From: Sphingobium baderi
GTDB taxonomy: Bacteria; Pseudomonadota; Alphaproteobacteria; Sphingomonadales; Sphingomonadaceae
Reading direction: 5' to 3'
DNA length: 64,000 bases
NCBI RefSeq assembly: GCF_001456115.1
Contig: NZ_CP013264.1
Location: forward strand, 3,614,501 to 3,678,500
Notes under the pieces: model-generated
What the model was told of the DNA's origin: nothing
Database searches by the model: none
What the model saw: only the letters and a program-made list of their open reading frames with translations
In this document: positions 9,231 to 18,547 of the stretch, in pieces
How positions within the stretch are numbered: position 1 is the first letter of the stretch
Layout of the letters: every line of letters starts with the position of its first letter
Translations under genes and position numbers: made by a program

Positions 9231-9249
9231 TTGAACAGATTTAGTTCAA
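9231..9249. promoter_or_regulatory. Palindrome TTGAAC-N7-GTTCAA in the ferredoxin/oxygenase divergent promoter region
   Basis: TTGAAC at 9231-9236 and GTTCAA at 9244-9249 form a perfect 6-bp inverted repeat separated by AGATTTA. It lies 35 bases upstream of the ferredoxin start and 46 bases upstream of the Rieske alpha start. The position and symmetry fit an operator, and the TetR gene at 13275 is the obvious local candidate to bind it. No second copy was noticed in the cluster, so the assignment is inference. Confidence 0.35.
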
Positions 9250-9295
9250 TATGTATAACACGACTCAATCTAAGGAAATCCTTGAGGAGAGCAAG

Positions 9296-10681
9296 ATGCT
9301 GCACAATGCCGGGCTGACGCTTAGTGATGGAACGACTCTGGACGACCTCATCAATCGTGACATGAATGAGGTGTCGTTGCGAGTGATGAACGACAAGGAG
9401 CTTTACGAGCTGGAGATGGAGCGCGTCTTCGCGCGCACCTGGCTCCTCCTTGGTCATGAATCGGAGATTCCCAAGGCGGGCGACTATGTCATGCGTGACA
9501 TGGCGGAAGACAATGTGATCGTTTCGCGTGATCGCAGTGGCGAAATCCATGTGATGCTCAACGTCTGCCCCCATCGCGGGATGAAGGTCTGCACGGCCGA
9601 AGCGGGCAATGCCCAGGCTCACCGTTGCATCTATCACGGCTGGGCCTTCCGCTCTGACGGCAGCTTCATCGGCGCGCCTATCGAAAAGGAGCAGATGCAC
9701 GGCAACAAGCGTTCCAAGGACGAATTGGGCCTCAAGAAGGCGCGCGTTCATCTCTATGGCGGGTTGATCTTCGCCACCTGGAACAAGGAACTCTCGTTCG
9801 AGGATTATCTGGGCGACGCCAAATTCTATCTCGACCAGCTTTTCTGCCGCACCGACAACGGCCTTGAGATGCTTGGCCCGCCGCAACGCTTCGTTCTGCC
9901 CTGCAACTGGAAGATTCCCGGCGAACAGTCCGGATCGGATGGCTTCCACACGCTGACCCTGCATCGCTCGCTGATGGAAGGCGGGATCATGGGCGGCACG
10001 CCGGAGTCGATCTATGACAATGCGCCCGGCATGTACGGCGTCGATCTTTCCGTTCCGCAAGGTCACACGCTGCGCTGCCTTGAAGCGGCACAGACCTTCA
10101 AGATGTTCGCCGACGTCAGCTTTGAAGGCAAGTCGACGGAAGAACGCCTGAACCTGTTGCCGCCTCCGGGCATCACCAAGGAACTGATCCCGCAACTCTT
10201 CAAGAATCTGTCGGAAGATCAGGTCAGCCAGCTTGCGAACATCCCTCCCCAGGTCGGTGGCATGTTCCCGAATATCCTGATCGCGTTCATCTTCGCGCCT
10301 CGCATGGATGGCGGCGCGTCGGGCGCGCTGTCGCTACACACCTATGTGCCCAAGGGGCCGGACAAAGTGGAATTCGTGAACTTCATCTTCGCGGAGAAGG
10401 ACGCGCCGGAAGATGTGAAGCGCGACATGCTCCAGAACGCCATCTGGTCGACCGGCACATCGGGAACGATCGAGCAGGATGATGCCGATACATGGCCGCA
10501 GATCATGCGTAATTCGCGCGGTCACATGAGCAAGTCCATCACCCTCAAATATCAGGCGCTCCATGGCCATGAACGTCCAGAAGGCTGGGTCGGCGGCGGG
10601 GATCTCTACCCCGGCTTCACCAAGGACGATACGCAATGGGCCTGGTGGATGGCCTATTACAACCTGATGGCCGACGCCTGA
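9296..10681 (+). CDS. Rieske non-heme iron oxygenase, large (alpha) subunit
   Basis: The start at 9296 is chosen because GAGGAG ends 6 bases before it; an in-frame ATG at 9251 lacks such a site. The 461-residue protein carries the Rieske cluster ligands C91-x-H93 and C111-x2-H114, and the mononuclear iron site D215-x2-H218-x4-H223. This is the aromatic ring-hydroxylating dioxygenase family, which uses O2 and two electrons to cis-dihydroxylate or hydroxylate an aromatic or polycyclic substrate. Beta subunit, reductase and diol-type SDR genes follow in order, so a complete multicomponent oxygenase is encoded. The substrate is unknown. Confidence 0.95.
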   Translation: MLHNAGLTLSDGTTLDDLINRDMNEVSLRVMNDKELYELEMERVFARTWLLLGHESEIPKAGDYVMRDMAEDNVIVSRDRSGEIHVMLNVCPHRGMKVCTAEAGNAQAHRCIYHGWAFRSDGSFIGAPIEKEQMHGNKRSKDELGLKKARVHLYGGLIFATWNKELSFEDYLGDAKFYLDQLFCRTDNGLEMLGPPQRFVLPCNWKIPGEQSGSDGFHTLTLHRSLMEGGIMGGTPESIYDNAPGMYGVDLSVPQGHTLRCLEAAQTFKMFADVSFEGKSTEERLNLLPPPGITKELIPQLFKNLSEDQVSQLANIPPQVGGMFPNILIAFIFAPRMDGGASGALSLHTYVPKGPDKVEFVNFIFAEKDAPEDVKRDMLQNAIWSTGTSGTIEQDDADTWPQIMRNSRGHMSKSITLKYQALHGHERPEGWVGGGDLYPGFTKDDTQWAWWMAYYNLMADA

Positions 10682-10707
10682 GCCGCGCGAAAGAGAGGAT
10701 CATATCT

Positions 10708-11283
10708 ATGGTGAACTACGCGACCGCCGCCATCGACAAGACTAGCGTCATGCGCGGCCTGGTGTCCACCAAGCGCGTGCCGCTGGGGTCGGAAGTCTAT
10801 AACCGCCTGCTCGAAACCCTCTATGACGAGGCCGCCGCGCTCGACGAACGCCGTTTCGACGACTGGGTCGCCTATCTGGAAAAGGATCTGAGCTACACCG
10901 CGCCTCTGCGCCTCACCCGCAACGGCCCCAACAAGGACCGGGACGTGGTGCGGACGATGAAGCATTTCGACGAAAATTACGGATCGATCCTGATGCGGAC
11001 CGGCCGCCTGTCGAAAAGCGCCTGGGCTGAAGATCCGCCATCGCGCACTCGCCGCTTCGTCACCAATGTCCGCATCGCTGAAAGCGAGACGGCCGGGGAA
11101 TATGAAGTGGTGAGCTACCTCTATGTGGAGCGCAGCCGCATGGACAATCCGGAAAATGAGACGATCAGCGCTGAACGCCGCGATATCTGGCGGCTGGTCG
11201 ATGGCGCATACAAGCTGGCAAGCCGGGAAATCATCGTCGACCAGTCTACAATCGGCATGTCCAACTTCGCCATCTTCCTCTGA
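10708..11283 (+). CDS. Ring-hydroxylating oxygenase small (beta) subunit
   Basis: The 191-residue product starts at 10708 (AGAGAGGA upstream); the open frame runs further back into the alpha gene without a better start. It has the cystatin/NTF2-like beta-subunit pattern: YNRLLETLYDEAAALDERRFDDWVAYLEKDLSYTAPLRLTR near the start and a conserved C-terminal WRLVDGAYKLASREIIVDQS. Beta subunits support the alpha3beta3 hexamer and carry no cofactor. The gene lies 26 bases after the alpha subunit gene. Confidence 0.92.
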   Translation: MVNYATAAIDKTSVMRGLVSTKRVPLGSEVYNRLLETLYDEAAALDERRFDDWVAYLEKDLSYTAPLRLTRNGPNKDRDVVRTMKHFDENYGSILMRTGRLSKSAWAEDPPSRTRRFVTNVRIAESETAGEYEVVSYLYVERSRMDNPENETISAERRDIWRLVDGAYKLASREIIVDQSTIGMSNFAIFL

Positions 11284-11299
11284 TCGGAGCCAGCATTCG

Positions 11300-12469
11300 G
11301 TGACGGGAACCCCGCATATCGTGGTCGTCGGTAGCGGCCTTGCCGGATATGGCGTCCTGCGCGAGCTTCGCAAGCTTGCGCCGGACGCCCGGCTGACGCT
11401 CGTCACGCAGGATGATGGGCATTTCTATTCCAAGCCTGCGCTGTCGACCGCGCTTGCCAAGGGCAAGGTCGCCGAAACGCTCATCACCACACCGGCTGAG
11501 AAAATGGCGGCGCAGCTGAAGCTCGACCTGCGGGCCGGGCGCATTGTCGAAGCCATTGATCCGCAGGACAAGGCCGTTCTGACCACCGGCGGGCCGATCT
11601 TCTACGACAAGCTGGTGCTCGCATTGGGTGCCGATCCGGTCCGTCCGCCGATTGACGGCGACGCCGCGCATCGTGCGCTCGCGGTCAACAATCTCGATAA
11701 TTATCGCGAATTTCGGGAAGCGCTGCCCGATAGCGCCCGCGTGCTCGTCATGGGCGGCGGGCTTGTCGGCACCGAATTTGCCAACGACCTTTCGGCAAGC
11801 GGTTATCAGCCGGTGGTCGTCGACATGCTCGGCCACCCCCTGGCCCAGCTCGTGCCGCCGGGCGTCGGCGACATGATTCGCGATGCGCTTTTGGAAAAGG
11901 GCGTGGAGTGGCATCTGGGCCGCAAGGTCCTCGCCATCCACAAGAGCGAAAGTGGTATCCGGGCCGAACTTGACAATGGCATGGCGATCGATGCCGCGGC
12001 GGTTCTTTCCGCTGTTGGCCTGCGTCCGCACATCCAGTTGGCGCAGGACGCGGGACTGGAAGTCGCGCGAGGCATCAAGGTCGATCAGACCGGCCGCACC
12101 AGTGATCCCGACATCTATGCGATCGGCGATTGCGCGGAATATCCACAGGGGCTGGCCGCCTATGTGACGCCGATCATGGCAGCAGCACGCGCCATCGCAC
12201 CCAGTGCGCTCGGCACGCCGACGGATATTCGCTTCCCGCCACTTTCCGTGCAGGTCAAAACCACGGCCTATCCCGTCGTCTTGCTGCCCGCGCCGATGGG
12301 CGTGGAAGGCCAGTGGCAGGAAATCGCCAACGACGAGCGCGGCATCAAATATCACTATCTGGATGCAGCGGGGGCCATCCGCGGCTATGTTTTCACGAAG
12401 GATTATTGCCAGGAACGCATGGACATGGATCGTGCGCTGAGCGAACAGATAACAGGAGTAGCTGCGTGA
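11300..12469 (+). CDS. FAD-dependent NAD(P)H reductase of the rubredoxin/ferredoxin reductase type
   Basis: A GTG start at 11300, 16 bases after the beta-subunit stop, gives 389 residues. Two Rossmann dinucleotide folds are visible: HIVVVGSGLAGYGVLREL at the N-terminus for FAD and VLVMGGGLVGTEFANDL mid-protein for NAD(P)H. IYAIGDCAEYPQG, the FAD ribityl-binding motif, follows. The short N-terminal form resembles rubredoxin-NAD reductases more than plant-type reductases. It presumably feeds electrons to the ferredoxin at 8990 and then to the Rieske oxygenase. Its stop overlaps the GTG of the following SDR. Confidence 0.88.
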   Translation: MTGTPHIVVVGSGLAGYGVLRELRKLAPDARLTLVTQDDGHFYSKPALSTALAKGKVAETLITTPAEKMAAQLKLDLRAGRIVEAIDPQDKAVLTTGGPIFYDKLVLALGADPVRPPIDGDAAHRALAVNNLDNYREFREALPDSARVLVMGGGLVGTEFANDLSASGYQPVVVDMLGHPLAQLVPPGVGDMIRDALLEKGVEWHLGRKVLAIHKSESGIRAELDNGMAIDAAAVLSAVGLRPHIQLAQDAGLEVARGIKVDQTGRTSDPDIYAIGDCAEYPQGLAAYVTPIMAAARAIAPSALGTPTDIRFPPLSVQVKTTAYPVVLLPAPMGVEGQWQEIANDERGIKYHYLDAAGAIRGYVFTKDYCQERMDMDRALSEQITGVAA

Positions 12470-13278
12470 CAGGTTTGGTGCAGGACAAGGTTGCAATCGT
12501 CACCGGCGGAGCCAAGGGTCTGGGCCATGGCATTTCCCGCTGTCTTGCCCAGGCAGGCGCGAACCTGCTCATCACCGGCCGGGATGGCTCCGCTGCTGAA
12601 GCCGTCGCGGCGGAAATCACGAAAACATCCGGCGTCCGCGCCGTGGGCATGTCCGCTGACATGGGCGTCAAGTCCGAAGTCGAAGCGATGATCGACCGCG
12701 CCGTCAGCGAATTTGGCGGACTAGACATCCTCGTCAACAATGCATCGCAGCTTTCACCCAATATTCTGCTTGAACAGAAGACGGACGATATGCTCCAGCG
12801 GACGTTGGAAATCGGCACCTGGGGCAGCTGGTGGGCCATGCGCGCCGCCTTCCCTCACATGAAAGCGCGCGGCGGTGGCTCGATCGTCAATTTCTATTCG
12901 ATCGACGCGCAGACCGGCGCCTGGCTTCATGCCGATTATAATATGAACAAGGGTGCGATCCTCGGCCTTACCCGCAGCGCGGCGGTCGAATGGGGCCGGT
13001 TCAACATCCGCACGAACGCCATCGCGCCCACAGGCATGGGTCAGGTTTTCTCGGAACTTGCCGAAAATGTGCCCGGCTTCCTTGAGATGGCGACCGCCAG
13101 CAATCCCCTCAAGCGCGCGGGCGATCCGGAAAAGGACATCGGCCCCGTCGTTCTCTTCCTTGCGTCGGAAATGTCCCGCTTCGTGAATGGGGAACTCATC
13201 AATGTGGATGGCGGCCAACATTTGCCCGGCTATGTGAGCGTGCCGCACAATCTCGCGGAGATGGAAGCCCAGACATGA
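12466..13278 (+). CDS. Short-chain dehydrogenase/reductase, candidate diol or alcohol dehydrogenase
   Basis: The GTG start at 12466 overlaps the reductase stop and has AGGAG 7 bases upstream, giving 270 residues. SDR motifs are TGGAKGLGHG near residue 14, NNASQ, a Ser in NFYSIDAQTG and Y-x3-K in YNMNKGAIL; the product ends INVDGGQHLPGY. Its place directly after the oxygenase components suggests it oxidises the hydroxylated or dihydrodiol product, which is an inference. The 3' end overlaps the TetR gene by 4 bases. Confidence 0.88.
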   Translation: MTGLVQDKVAIVTGGAKGLGHGISRCLAQAGANLLITGRDGSAAEAVAAEITKTSGVRAVGMSADMGVKSEVEAMIDRAVSEFGGLDILVNNASQLSPNILLEQKTDDMLQRTLEIGTWGSWWAMRAAFPHMKARGGGSIVNFYSIDAQTGAWLHADYNMNKGAILGLTRSAAVEWGRFNIRTNAIAPTGMGQVFSELAENVPGFLEMATASNPLKRAGDPEKDIGPVVLFLASEMSRFVNGELINVDGGQHLPGYVSVPHNLAEMEAQT

Positions 13279-13907
13279 AGTTGATGCCGCACACCGACTG
13301 GAGCGAAATCGTCGCCACCGATCAGTCTGGCAGCGTCCAGAAGATCATGGACGGCACCTTGCGCGCGATCAGCAGCATGGGGACGCGCCGCCTGTCGATG
13401 AGCGACATCAGCGAAAGCAGCGGCGTCTCACGGGGCACGCTCTACCGCTACTTCGCCTCCAAGGAGGAAGTGCTGGCTGCTGTCAGCGAATATATTTGCA
13501 GCAGTTTCGAAAAAGGCATTGTGGAATCGGGCGAAGGCATAGCCGATCCGATCGAACGCTTTCGCGCGGTGATGGGCTTTTACGGCCGTTTCACGATCGA
13601 ACGCTCGCCCGAAGGGATTTTCGAGGTCGAACCGGCGTTTCACCTCAATTTCCTACGGTGCCATTTCAGCCGGCACAAGGCCGCCGTCCAGCTTGCGCTC
13701 AATCCGGTGCTCGATTATTTCGAGATGCTTACGGGCAGTCGGATCAACCGTGACGTCTTCTGCGACACGATGGTCCGTCTGCAACTGAGCACCCTCATCA
13801 TTCCCGCTACACCTGAATGGCTAGCGATCTGGAACAGCGCGCCTGATCGCTTATGCGAATGGGCGTTGCAAATCGCCGGCCACCATGCTGAACATAAGAA
13901 AGGATGA
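13275..13907 (+). CDS. TetR-family transcriptional regulator
   Basis: This 210-residue protein has the N-terminal TetR helix-turn-helix: LSMSDISESSGVSRGTLYRYFASKEEVLAAV at about residues 38-68. A helical ligand-binding domain follows. The gene overlaps the upstream SDR by 4 bases, so it is made with the oxygenase operon. Autoregulation of the cluster by a substrate-responsive repressor is the usual arrangement. The palindrome at 9231 is a candidate operator. Confidence 0.92.
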   Translation: MKLMPHTDWSEIVATDQSGSVQKIMDGTLRAISSMGTRRLSMSDISESSGVSRGTLYRYFASKEEVLAAVSEYICSSFEKGIVESGEGIADPIERFRAVMGFYGRFTIERSPEGIFEVEPAFHLNFLRCHFSRHKAAVQLALNPVLDYFEMLTGSRINRDVFCDTMVRLQLSTLIIPATPEWLAIWNSAPDRLCEWALQIAGHHAEHKKG

Positions 13908-13911
13908 ACTG

Positions 13912-15138
13912 ATGGCTACTGCCCCCAAGGCGGATTCTGAAATCCAGTGCGGCTTCGCCGAAAAGGCGGTCGCCGACGCGATGGTGGAGAAGGCGCGCGG
14001 TTTTCGCGAATTCCTGCAAAGCGAGGCGCCCCAAGGCGAAAAGCGGCGCAATCCCACCCCCGCCGTGGACAAGATGCTGAAGGAGGAAGGTTTCCTCCGC
14101 ATGCTCCTGCCGCAGCGTCTGGGCGGCATGGGCATGTCGACGACGGATTTCTGCCGCGTGCAGATGGAAATTGCCAAGGGCGACCCTGCCATCAGCTGGG
14201 TCATCCAGATTATCAACGGGACAAGCTGGATCACCAGCCTTGCGCCCGACGGCGTGCAGGACGCCGTATTCGGCCAAGGTCCGCAGCCGGTCTGCGGCGC
14301 TTACAACCCGCCCGGCAAAGCCCGCAAGGTCGATGGCGGCTGGATCATCAACGGCAAATGGCCCTATATGTCCGGCTCGCGCCAGTCGACCTGGGCGCAG
14401 CAGGGCGTGGTGCTGGAAGGCTATGACGGCCCCGTCGTTCCTGGCATCAGCATGTGCTATCTGCCGATGGACAGCATGACCATCGAAGACACATGGTTCG
14501 TGTCCGGCATGCAAGGCACTGGTTCCGACACGGCCATCGCCAAGGACGTTTTCATCCCTGACGCGCAGATGGTGTTGATGGACGAACGCGCCGGACAGAT
14601 CGATCGGACCAAGCGTAATTTCGGCGCTCCTTCCGACCTGCTGCCCGCCGTGCCAGTCGTCCGCACCACCGGCATTGCCCAGTTGATCGGCGCGGTCGAT
14701 GCGATGCTGGAAATCGTCACAGCCGAATCTCCCAAGAAGCCGGTGCTGACAACCATCATCGGCCCACGCACCAGCTCGGGCGCCTATATGCGCGATCTGG
14801 GCGAGGCTGCAGCGATGATCGATACCGCCAAGCTGATCCTGTTCGACCTTACCGCCAAACTGGATCGCGTCGGTCTGGGCGAGGAATTCACGCTCGCGGA
14901 AAAGGCCAAGCAGCGGGCGGGCGGCGCGCAGATGATCGAACTCGTCCATAGCGCCAGCGAATCGCTGATGTTCCAGGCCGGTTCCTCTGGCTTTGCTCTG
15001 GACAAGCCGATCAACCGCTACTGGCGCGATATTTCGATGGCGCTGCGGCATATTCAGAATATTCCGACCATCGGCTATGAAATCTACGGCCGCAACCTGA
15101 CCGGGGCCGACCCGATCTCGCCTCCGGGCGCTTATTGA
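13912..15138 (+). CDS. Acyl-CoA dehydrogenase-fold flavoprotein (DszC/HsaA-like monooxygenase or dehydrogenase)
   Basis: AAAGGA lies 8 bases before the ATG at 13912; an ATG at 13885 overlaps the TetR gene and is less likely. The 408-residue protein starts with EEGFLRMLLPQRLGGMGMSTTDFCRVQMEIAKGDPAISW, the N-terminal domain of acyl-CoA dehydrogenases. GGWIINGKWPYMSGSRQSTW and GMQGTGSDTAIAKDVFIP follow. The pattern fits the type-2 subgroup that includes two-component flavin monooxygenases as well as dehydrogenases. I see no obvious catalytic Glu to decide. It lies just after the TetR gene and is probably part of the same catabolic operon. Confidence 0.85.
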   Translation: MATAPKADSEIQCGFAEKAVADAMVEKARGFREFLQSEAPQGEKRRNPTPAVDKMLKEEGFLRMLLPQRLGGMGMSTTDFCRVQMEIAKGDPAISWVIQIINGTSWITSLAPDGVQDAVFGQGPQPVCGAYNPPGKARKVDGGWIINGKWPYMSGSRQSTWAQQGVVLEGYDGPVVPGISMCYLPMDSMTIEDTWFVSGMQGTGSDTAIAKDVFIPDAQMVLMDERAGQIDRTKRNFGAPSDLLPAVPVVRTTGIAQLIGAVDAMLEIVTAESPKKPVLTTIIGPRTSSGAYMRDLGEAAAMIDTAKLILFDLTAKLDRVGLGEEFTLAEKAKQRAGGAQMIELVHSASESLMFQAGSSGFALDKPINRYWRDISMALRHIQNIPTIGYEIYGRNLTGADPISPPGAY

Positions 15139-15242
15139 GGTCAACATTTCATAGTCGAAGCAGGGCTGCCCGGTCGAAAGAGCGCGCAGCCCTCTTCACT
15201 TCTGCGGCCCAGCCGCACCCACCATATTCACAGGGGCATGAC

Positions 15243-16136
15243 ATGCGCGCCGCACTGATCGACACCGATGGCCGCTTTTCCCTCGCCGATCATCCCGAAC
15301 CCGTCGCTGAGCCCGGCCACCGCATTGTCGAGGTTTCGGCGGCCGGAATTGGCCCCACCGACCTCATGCGCGCGAAGGGGTTTTTCGGTCCTGTCAGCGC
15401 ACCCTATGTTCCGGGTGGCGAAGGCGTCGGACGGCTCGATGACGGACAGCGCGTCTATTTCGGGCATAGCAAAGCGCCCTTTGGCGCCATCGCGGAACGC
15501 ACGCTCGTGCCGGAGGAAGAAATCTGGCCAGCGCCCGATGGCCTGTCCGACGACCAGTTGATCGCTCTTGCCATCTCCGGCACCGGCGCACTGATCCCGC
15601 TCGAAGAAGCCAGGATAGCGAAGGGCGAGTCCGTCCTCATCCTGGGCGCGACCGGTCCGGTGGGCCAAATAGGCGCGCAGGTCGCCCGGCTACTGGGCGC
15701 AGGCCGCGTCGTCGTTGCGGCGCGCAACCGTGACAGGCTTCAGGCCATGCAGGCCGCCGGTCATGCGGACGCCATCGCCATATTGGGTGAAGGGGACGAT
15801 GAGGCCGCACTGAAAGCCGTTGCGGAAGGCGGCTATGATGTCGTGCTCGACATTATCTATGGTCCTCCGGCCGAAGCGGCGATGCGCGCCACCCGTCCCG
15901 GCGCGCGGATGATGAGCATAGGCGTTCAGGCAGGGCCCACGGTGACGCTTTCCCTGCGCGATCTCGTTTTCCGCAGTCATGTCGGCGTCGGCACCGGGCA
16001 ACGACCGGCGAACGAGCGCCGCGCGGCTTATGACCGGCTGATCGACATGGCGATGACACGGGGGCTTACTGTCGACACCTGCCGCCATGCCTTTGCTGTC
16101 AACGGCGGAGCAAAAGTCGGCCATTCGGCGGCGTAA
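15243..16136 (+). pseudogene. Zinc-less alcohol dehydrogenase/quinone reductase, C-terminus replaced by IS21 end
   Basis: From ATG 15243 the product has 297 residues. It has the MDR layout: N-terminal GroES-like part (AAGIGPTDLMRAKGFFG), nucleotide-binding LILGATGPVGQIGAQVARLLG near residue 125, and YDVVLDIIYGPPAEAAM. The last dozen codons (after HAFA) appear to be read from the terminal inverted repeat of the adjacent IS21 element, so the native C-terminal helix and strand are lost. Related proteins are usually around 320 residues. Because the lost part packs against the cofactor domain, the protein may be inactive. An open frame starting at 15135 is not needed. Confidence 0.7.
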
Positions 16137-16155
16137 AACCAGGCCATCGTGTTAC

Positions 16156-16208
16156 ATGCCGGGGGGAGTGGCGTGAGGGCGTAGCCCGAGGGCCACTCCC
16201 CCCGGCAT
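16156..16208. repeat. Perfect 17-bp inverted repeat downstream of istB
   Basis: ATGCCGGGGGGAGTGGC at 16156-16172 is perfectly repeated in inverse form at 16192-16208, with a 19-base loop. It lies between the IS left end and the istB stop, so it would form a very stable hairpin in the istAB transcript. There is no U-run after it, so it may block read-through or protect the transcript 3' end. Confidence 0.6.
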
Positions 16209-16219
16209 TGGTGTAATTT

Positions 16220-16987
16220 TCAGGGTCTGGTTTTGGCCTTGCGGGCCCGGCTGTGCGCGAGGCGATAGCTTTCGCCGTTCATCTCGAGGATGCTGACGTG
16301 ATGGGTCAGGCGATCGAGGAGCGCGCCTGTGAGACGCTCAGATCCGAAGGTTTCGGTCCATTCGTCGAAGGGCAGGTTGCTGGTGATGAAGGTGGAGCCG
16401 CGTTCGTAACGCTGGGAGATCAGCTCGAACAACAGTTCGGCGCCGGTCTTGGAGAGCGGCACAAAGCCCAGTTCGTCGATGATGAGCAGCTTGTATCCGG
16501 CCATCTGCTTCTGGAAGCGCAGAAGACGGCGCTCGTCGCGGGCCTCCATCATTTCGCTGACCAGCGCTGCCGCGGTGGTGAAGCCCACCGACAGTCCTTT
16601 CTGGCATGCTGCCAGTCCGAGCCCCAACGCTACGTGCGTCTTTCCGGTGCCTGATGGCCCCAGAGCGATGGCGTTCTCACGCCGCTCGATCCACTCGCAG
16701 CGCGCCATCTCGAGCACCTGCATCTTGTTGAGCCTGGGGATGGCGGCGAAGTCGAAGCTGTCGAGGCTTTTGACGGCGGGGAAGCGCGCGGCCTTGATGC
16801 GCCGCTCGACCATGCGACGCTCCCTGTCGATCATTTCCATCTCGACGAGGCGGGCGAGGAAGCGGATATGATCGACGCCTTCAGCGGCACATTGCCGCGC
16901 GAGCTTGTGATGCTCACGCAGGCACGTAGGCAGCTTGAGCGCCTTGAGATGGTGAGCGAGAAGGATCTCCGGGGCCTGATCGCTCAT
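16220..16987 (-). CDS. istB: IS21-family ATP-binding helper protein IstB
   Basis: The start MSDQAPEILL at 16987 gives 255 residues, the normal IstB length; a longer open frame into istA exists but is not used. The AAA+ ATPase core shows Walker A GPSGTGKTH and Walker B LLIIDELGF, followed by TSNLPFDEW. IstB regulates target choice and stimulates the IstA transposase. Its ATG overlaps the istA stop by 4 bases, the standard translational coupling of this family. Confidence 0.96.
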   Translation of the reverse strand: MSDQAPEILLAHHLKALKLPTCLREHHKLARQCAAEGVDHIRFLARLVEMEMIDRERRMVERRIKAARFPAVKSLDSFDFAAIPRLNKMQVLEMARCEWIERRENAIALGPSGTGKTHVALGLGLAACQKGLSVGFTTAAALVSEMMEARDERRLLRFQKQMAGYKLLIIDELGFVPLSKTGAELLFELISQRYERGSTFITSNLPFDEWTETFGSERLTGALLDRLTHHVSILEMNGESYRLAHSRARKAKTRP

Positions 16988-18492
16988 GCGGCCTCCTGCC
17001 GGTCGGAGAGCAGGCTCAGATAGGCTCTGGCAAAGGTCTTCTCGACCGTGGTGCGTGGCAGGAAGGGATAGACGTCCAGGTCCAGCCTGGGCGGTACGCG
17101 TTCGATCCGGCACAGGACGAGGTGCTTGACGGCATCGAAGCCGATGGCGCCAAGATCGATGGCCTGTTCGACCGCCGCCTGGAGATCGGCGAGGGTGAAC
17201 GTTTCCAGCAGGCGCAGTACCTGCACATATTCGCGCCTGCCATGTTTGTGCATGCGCCCTTCCATCAACCGCTGCAGTGTCGTGAACGCTTCGGGCAGGT
17301 CCCAGCCCTGCAAAGGCGCAGCCTGGTCGAATGCGTTGATCTTCTGCTCGATCAGCGGGAGATAATGGAGCGGGTCGAAGACAACCTCCTCGCGGGCATA
17401 GCAACGAGGATGACGGGCGATGACTTCGCTGCGGCAGCCGATCACCACCTCATCGACATAGGCCCTGATCCAGACCTCCTGATGGCCCCAGGCCACCGGA
17501 ACCGAATAATCGTTGGTCCTGTAGCGCACCAGGGATTGCGAGGAGACCCGCCCGCCTTTCTGATCGCAGGCCTCGAAGGGTGTAGCGGGCAGAGGCTGCA
17601 TGGCCGCGAGATCGCGCTGCAGCCGCTCACCGATCGTCTCGCTCTGCCCGCGCACCTTGTCCTGCTGGCGCTTGCGGCATTGCTCCTCCAGCCACAGGTT
17701 GAACGCCTCCCAGGTCGGGAACTTCGGGATCGGCACCATGAAGTTGCGCCGGCAATAGCCTACCAGCCCCTCCACATTGCCTTTCTCGTTCCCCTTGCCC
17801 GGGCGAGCATAGCGGTCGCGGATCACGTAATGTGACAGGAAAGCGCTGAACAGCGTGGCACGCTGCCGCGTGCCGTCGGGCAGGATCTTCGTCACAAGGC
17901 AGCGATCGTTGTCATAGACGATCGAGCGCGGTACCGCGCCGAAAAACGCGAAGGCATGCACGTGTCCGTCCACCCAGGCCTCCGCCACCGCCGCCGGATA
18001 GGCCCGCACATAGCAGGCATCACTGTGCGGCAGATCGAGCGCGAAGAAGTAGGCCTTCTGCTCCACCCCGCCGATCTCCACCAGCGCTTCCCCGAAATCG
18101 GCCTGCGCATCTCCCGCAGGGTGCGCCAGCGGCACGAACATCTCCCGGCTGCGCTGTTCGCGCTCCCGGATGTAATCCTTGATGATCGTATAGCCGCCGG
18201 TGAAACCATGCTCGGTGCGCAAACGGTCGAATACCCGCTTCGCCGTATGGCGTTGCTTGCGCGGGACACTGCGGTCACCCTCAAGCCATCCATCAATGAT
18301 CGCCACAAACCCGTCCAGCTTCGGGCGCTGCGGTACGGACTGGCGCCGGTAACCCGGCGGCGATGAAAACGACAGCATCTTGCGTACCGTTTCGCGCGAC
18401 ACATTGAAACGCTTCGCCGCCGCCCGTTGGCTCATGCCATCCGCGCAAGCCAGACGGACCTGAAGATAAAGTTCCACGCTGTAGATCCCCAC
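16984..18492 (-). CDS. istA: IS21-family transposase IstA
   Basis: This 502-residue DDE transposase has an N-terminal helix-turn-helix (ADGMSQRAAAKRFNVSRETVRKML, residues 18-41). In the integrase core, HPAGDAQADFGE supplies the first Asp, IVYDNDRCLV the second and GNEKGNVEGLVGY the Glu. The length and order match intact IstA proteins, so the element looks coding-competent. The C-terminal domain contains the YLPLIEQKINAFDQA block common in this family. Confidence 0.96.
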   Translation of the reverse strand: MGIYSVELYLQVRLACADGMSQRAAAKRFNVSRETVRKMLSFSSPPGYRRQSVPQRPKLDGFVAIIDGWLEGDRSVPRKQRHTAKRVFDRLRTEHGFTGGYTIIKDYIREREQRSREMFVPLAHPAGDAQADFGEALVEIGGVEQKAYFFALDLPHSDACYVRAYPAAVAEAWVDGHVHAFAFFGAVPRSIVYDNDRCLVTKILPDGTRQRATLFSAFLSHYVIRDRYARPGKGNEKGNVEGLVGYCRRNFMVPIPKFPTWEAFNLWLEEQCRKRQQDKVRGQSETIGERLQRDLAAMQPLPATPFEACDQKGGRVSSQSLVRYRTNDYSVPVAWGHQEVWIRAYVDEVVIGCRSEVIARHPRCYAREEVVFDPLHYLPLIEQKINAFDQAAPLQGWDLPEAFTTLQRLMEGRMHKHGRREYVQVLRLLETFTLADLQAAVEQAIDLGAIGFDAVKHLVLCRIERVPPRLDLDVYPFLPRTTVEKTFARAYLSLLSDRQEAA

Positions 18493-18547
18493 ACCTCCCT
18501 GACTCGGCAGAAAGGCTTCAAGGTGGACGACTTTTACGCCGCCCGCA

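Larger units (their letters stand above)
16097..18547 (-). mobile_element. IS21-family insertion sequence (istA-istB)
   Basis: The element consists of overlapping istA and istB genes on the minus strand. Its ends carry similar terminal sites: GCAAAAGTCGGCCA at 16110-16123, GTAAAACCAGGCCA at 16133-16146 and, in inverse orientation, GTAAAAGTCGTCCA at 18524-18537. IS21 elements typically have several such transposase-binding repeats per end and terminate in TG...CA. The exact ends are my estimate: TGTCAACGG from 16097 and CGCA ending at 18547. I do not see a matching target duplication beside them, so a rearrangement or misplaced boundary is possible. Confidence 0.8.

Noticed and set aside
9224..10195. 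323-codon minus-strand open frame across the Rieske alpha gene
   Set aside because: The opposite strand encodes an unmistakable Rieske oxygenase; this frame has no domain pattern.
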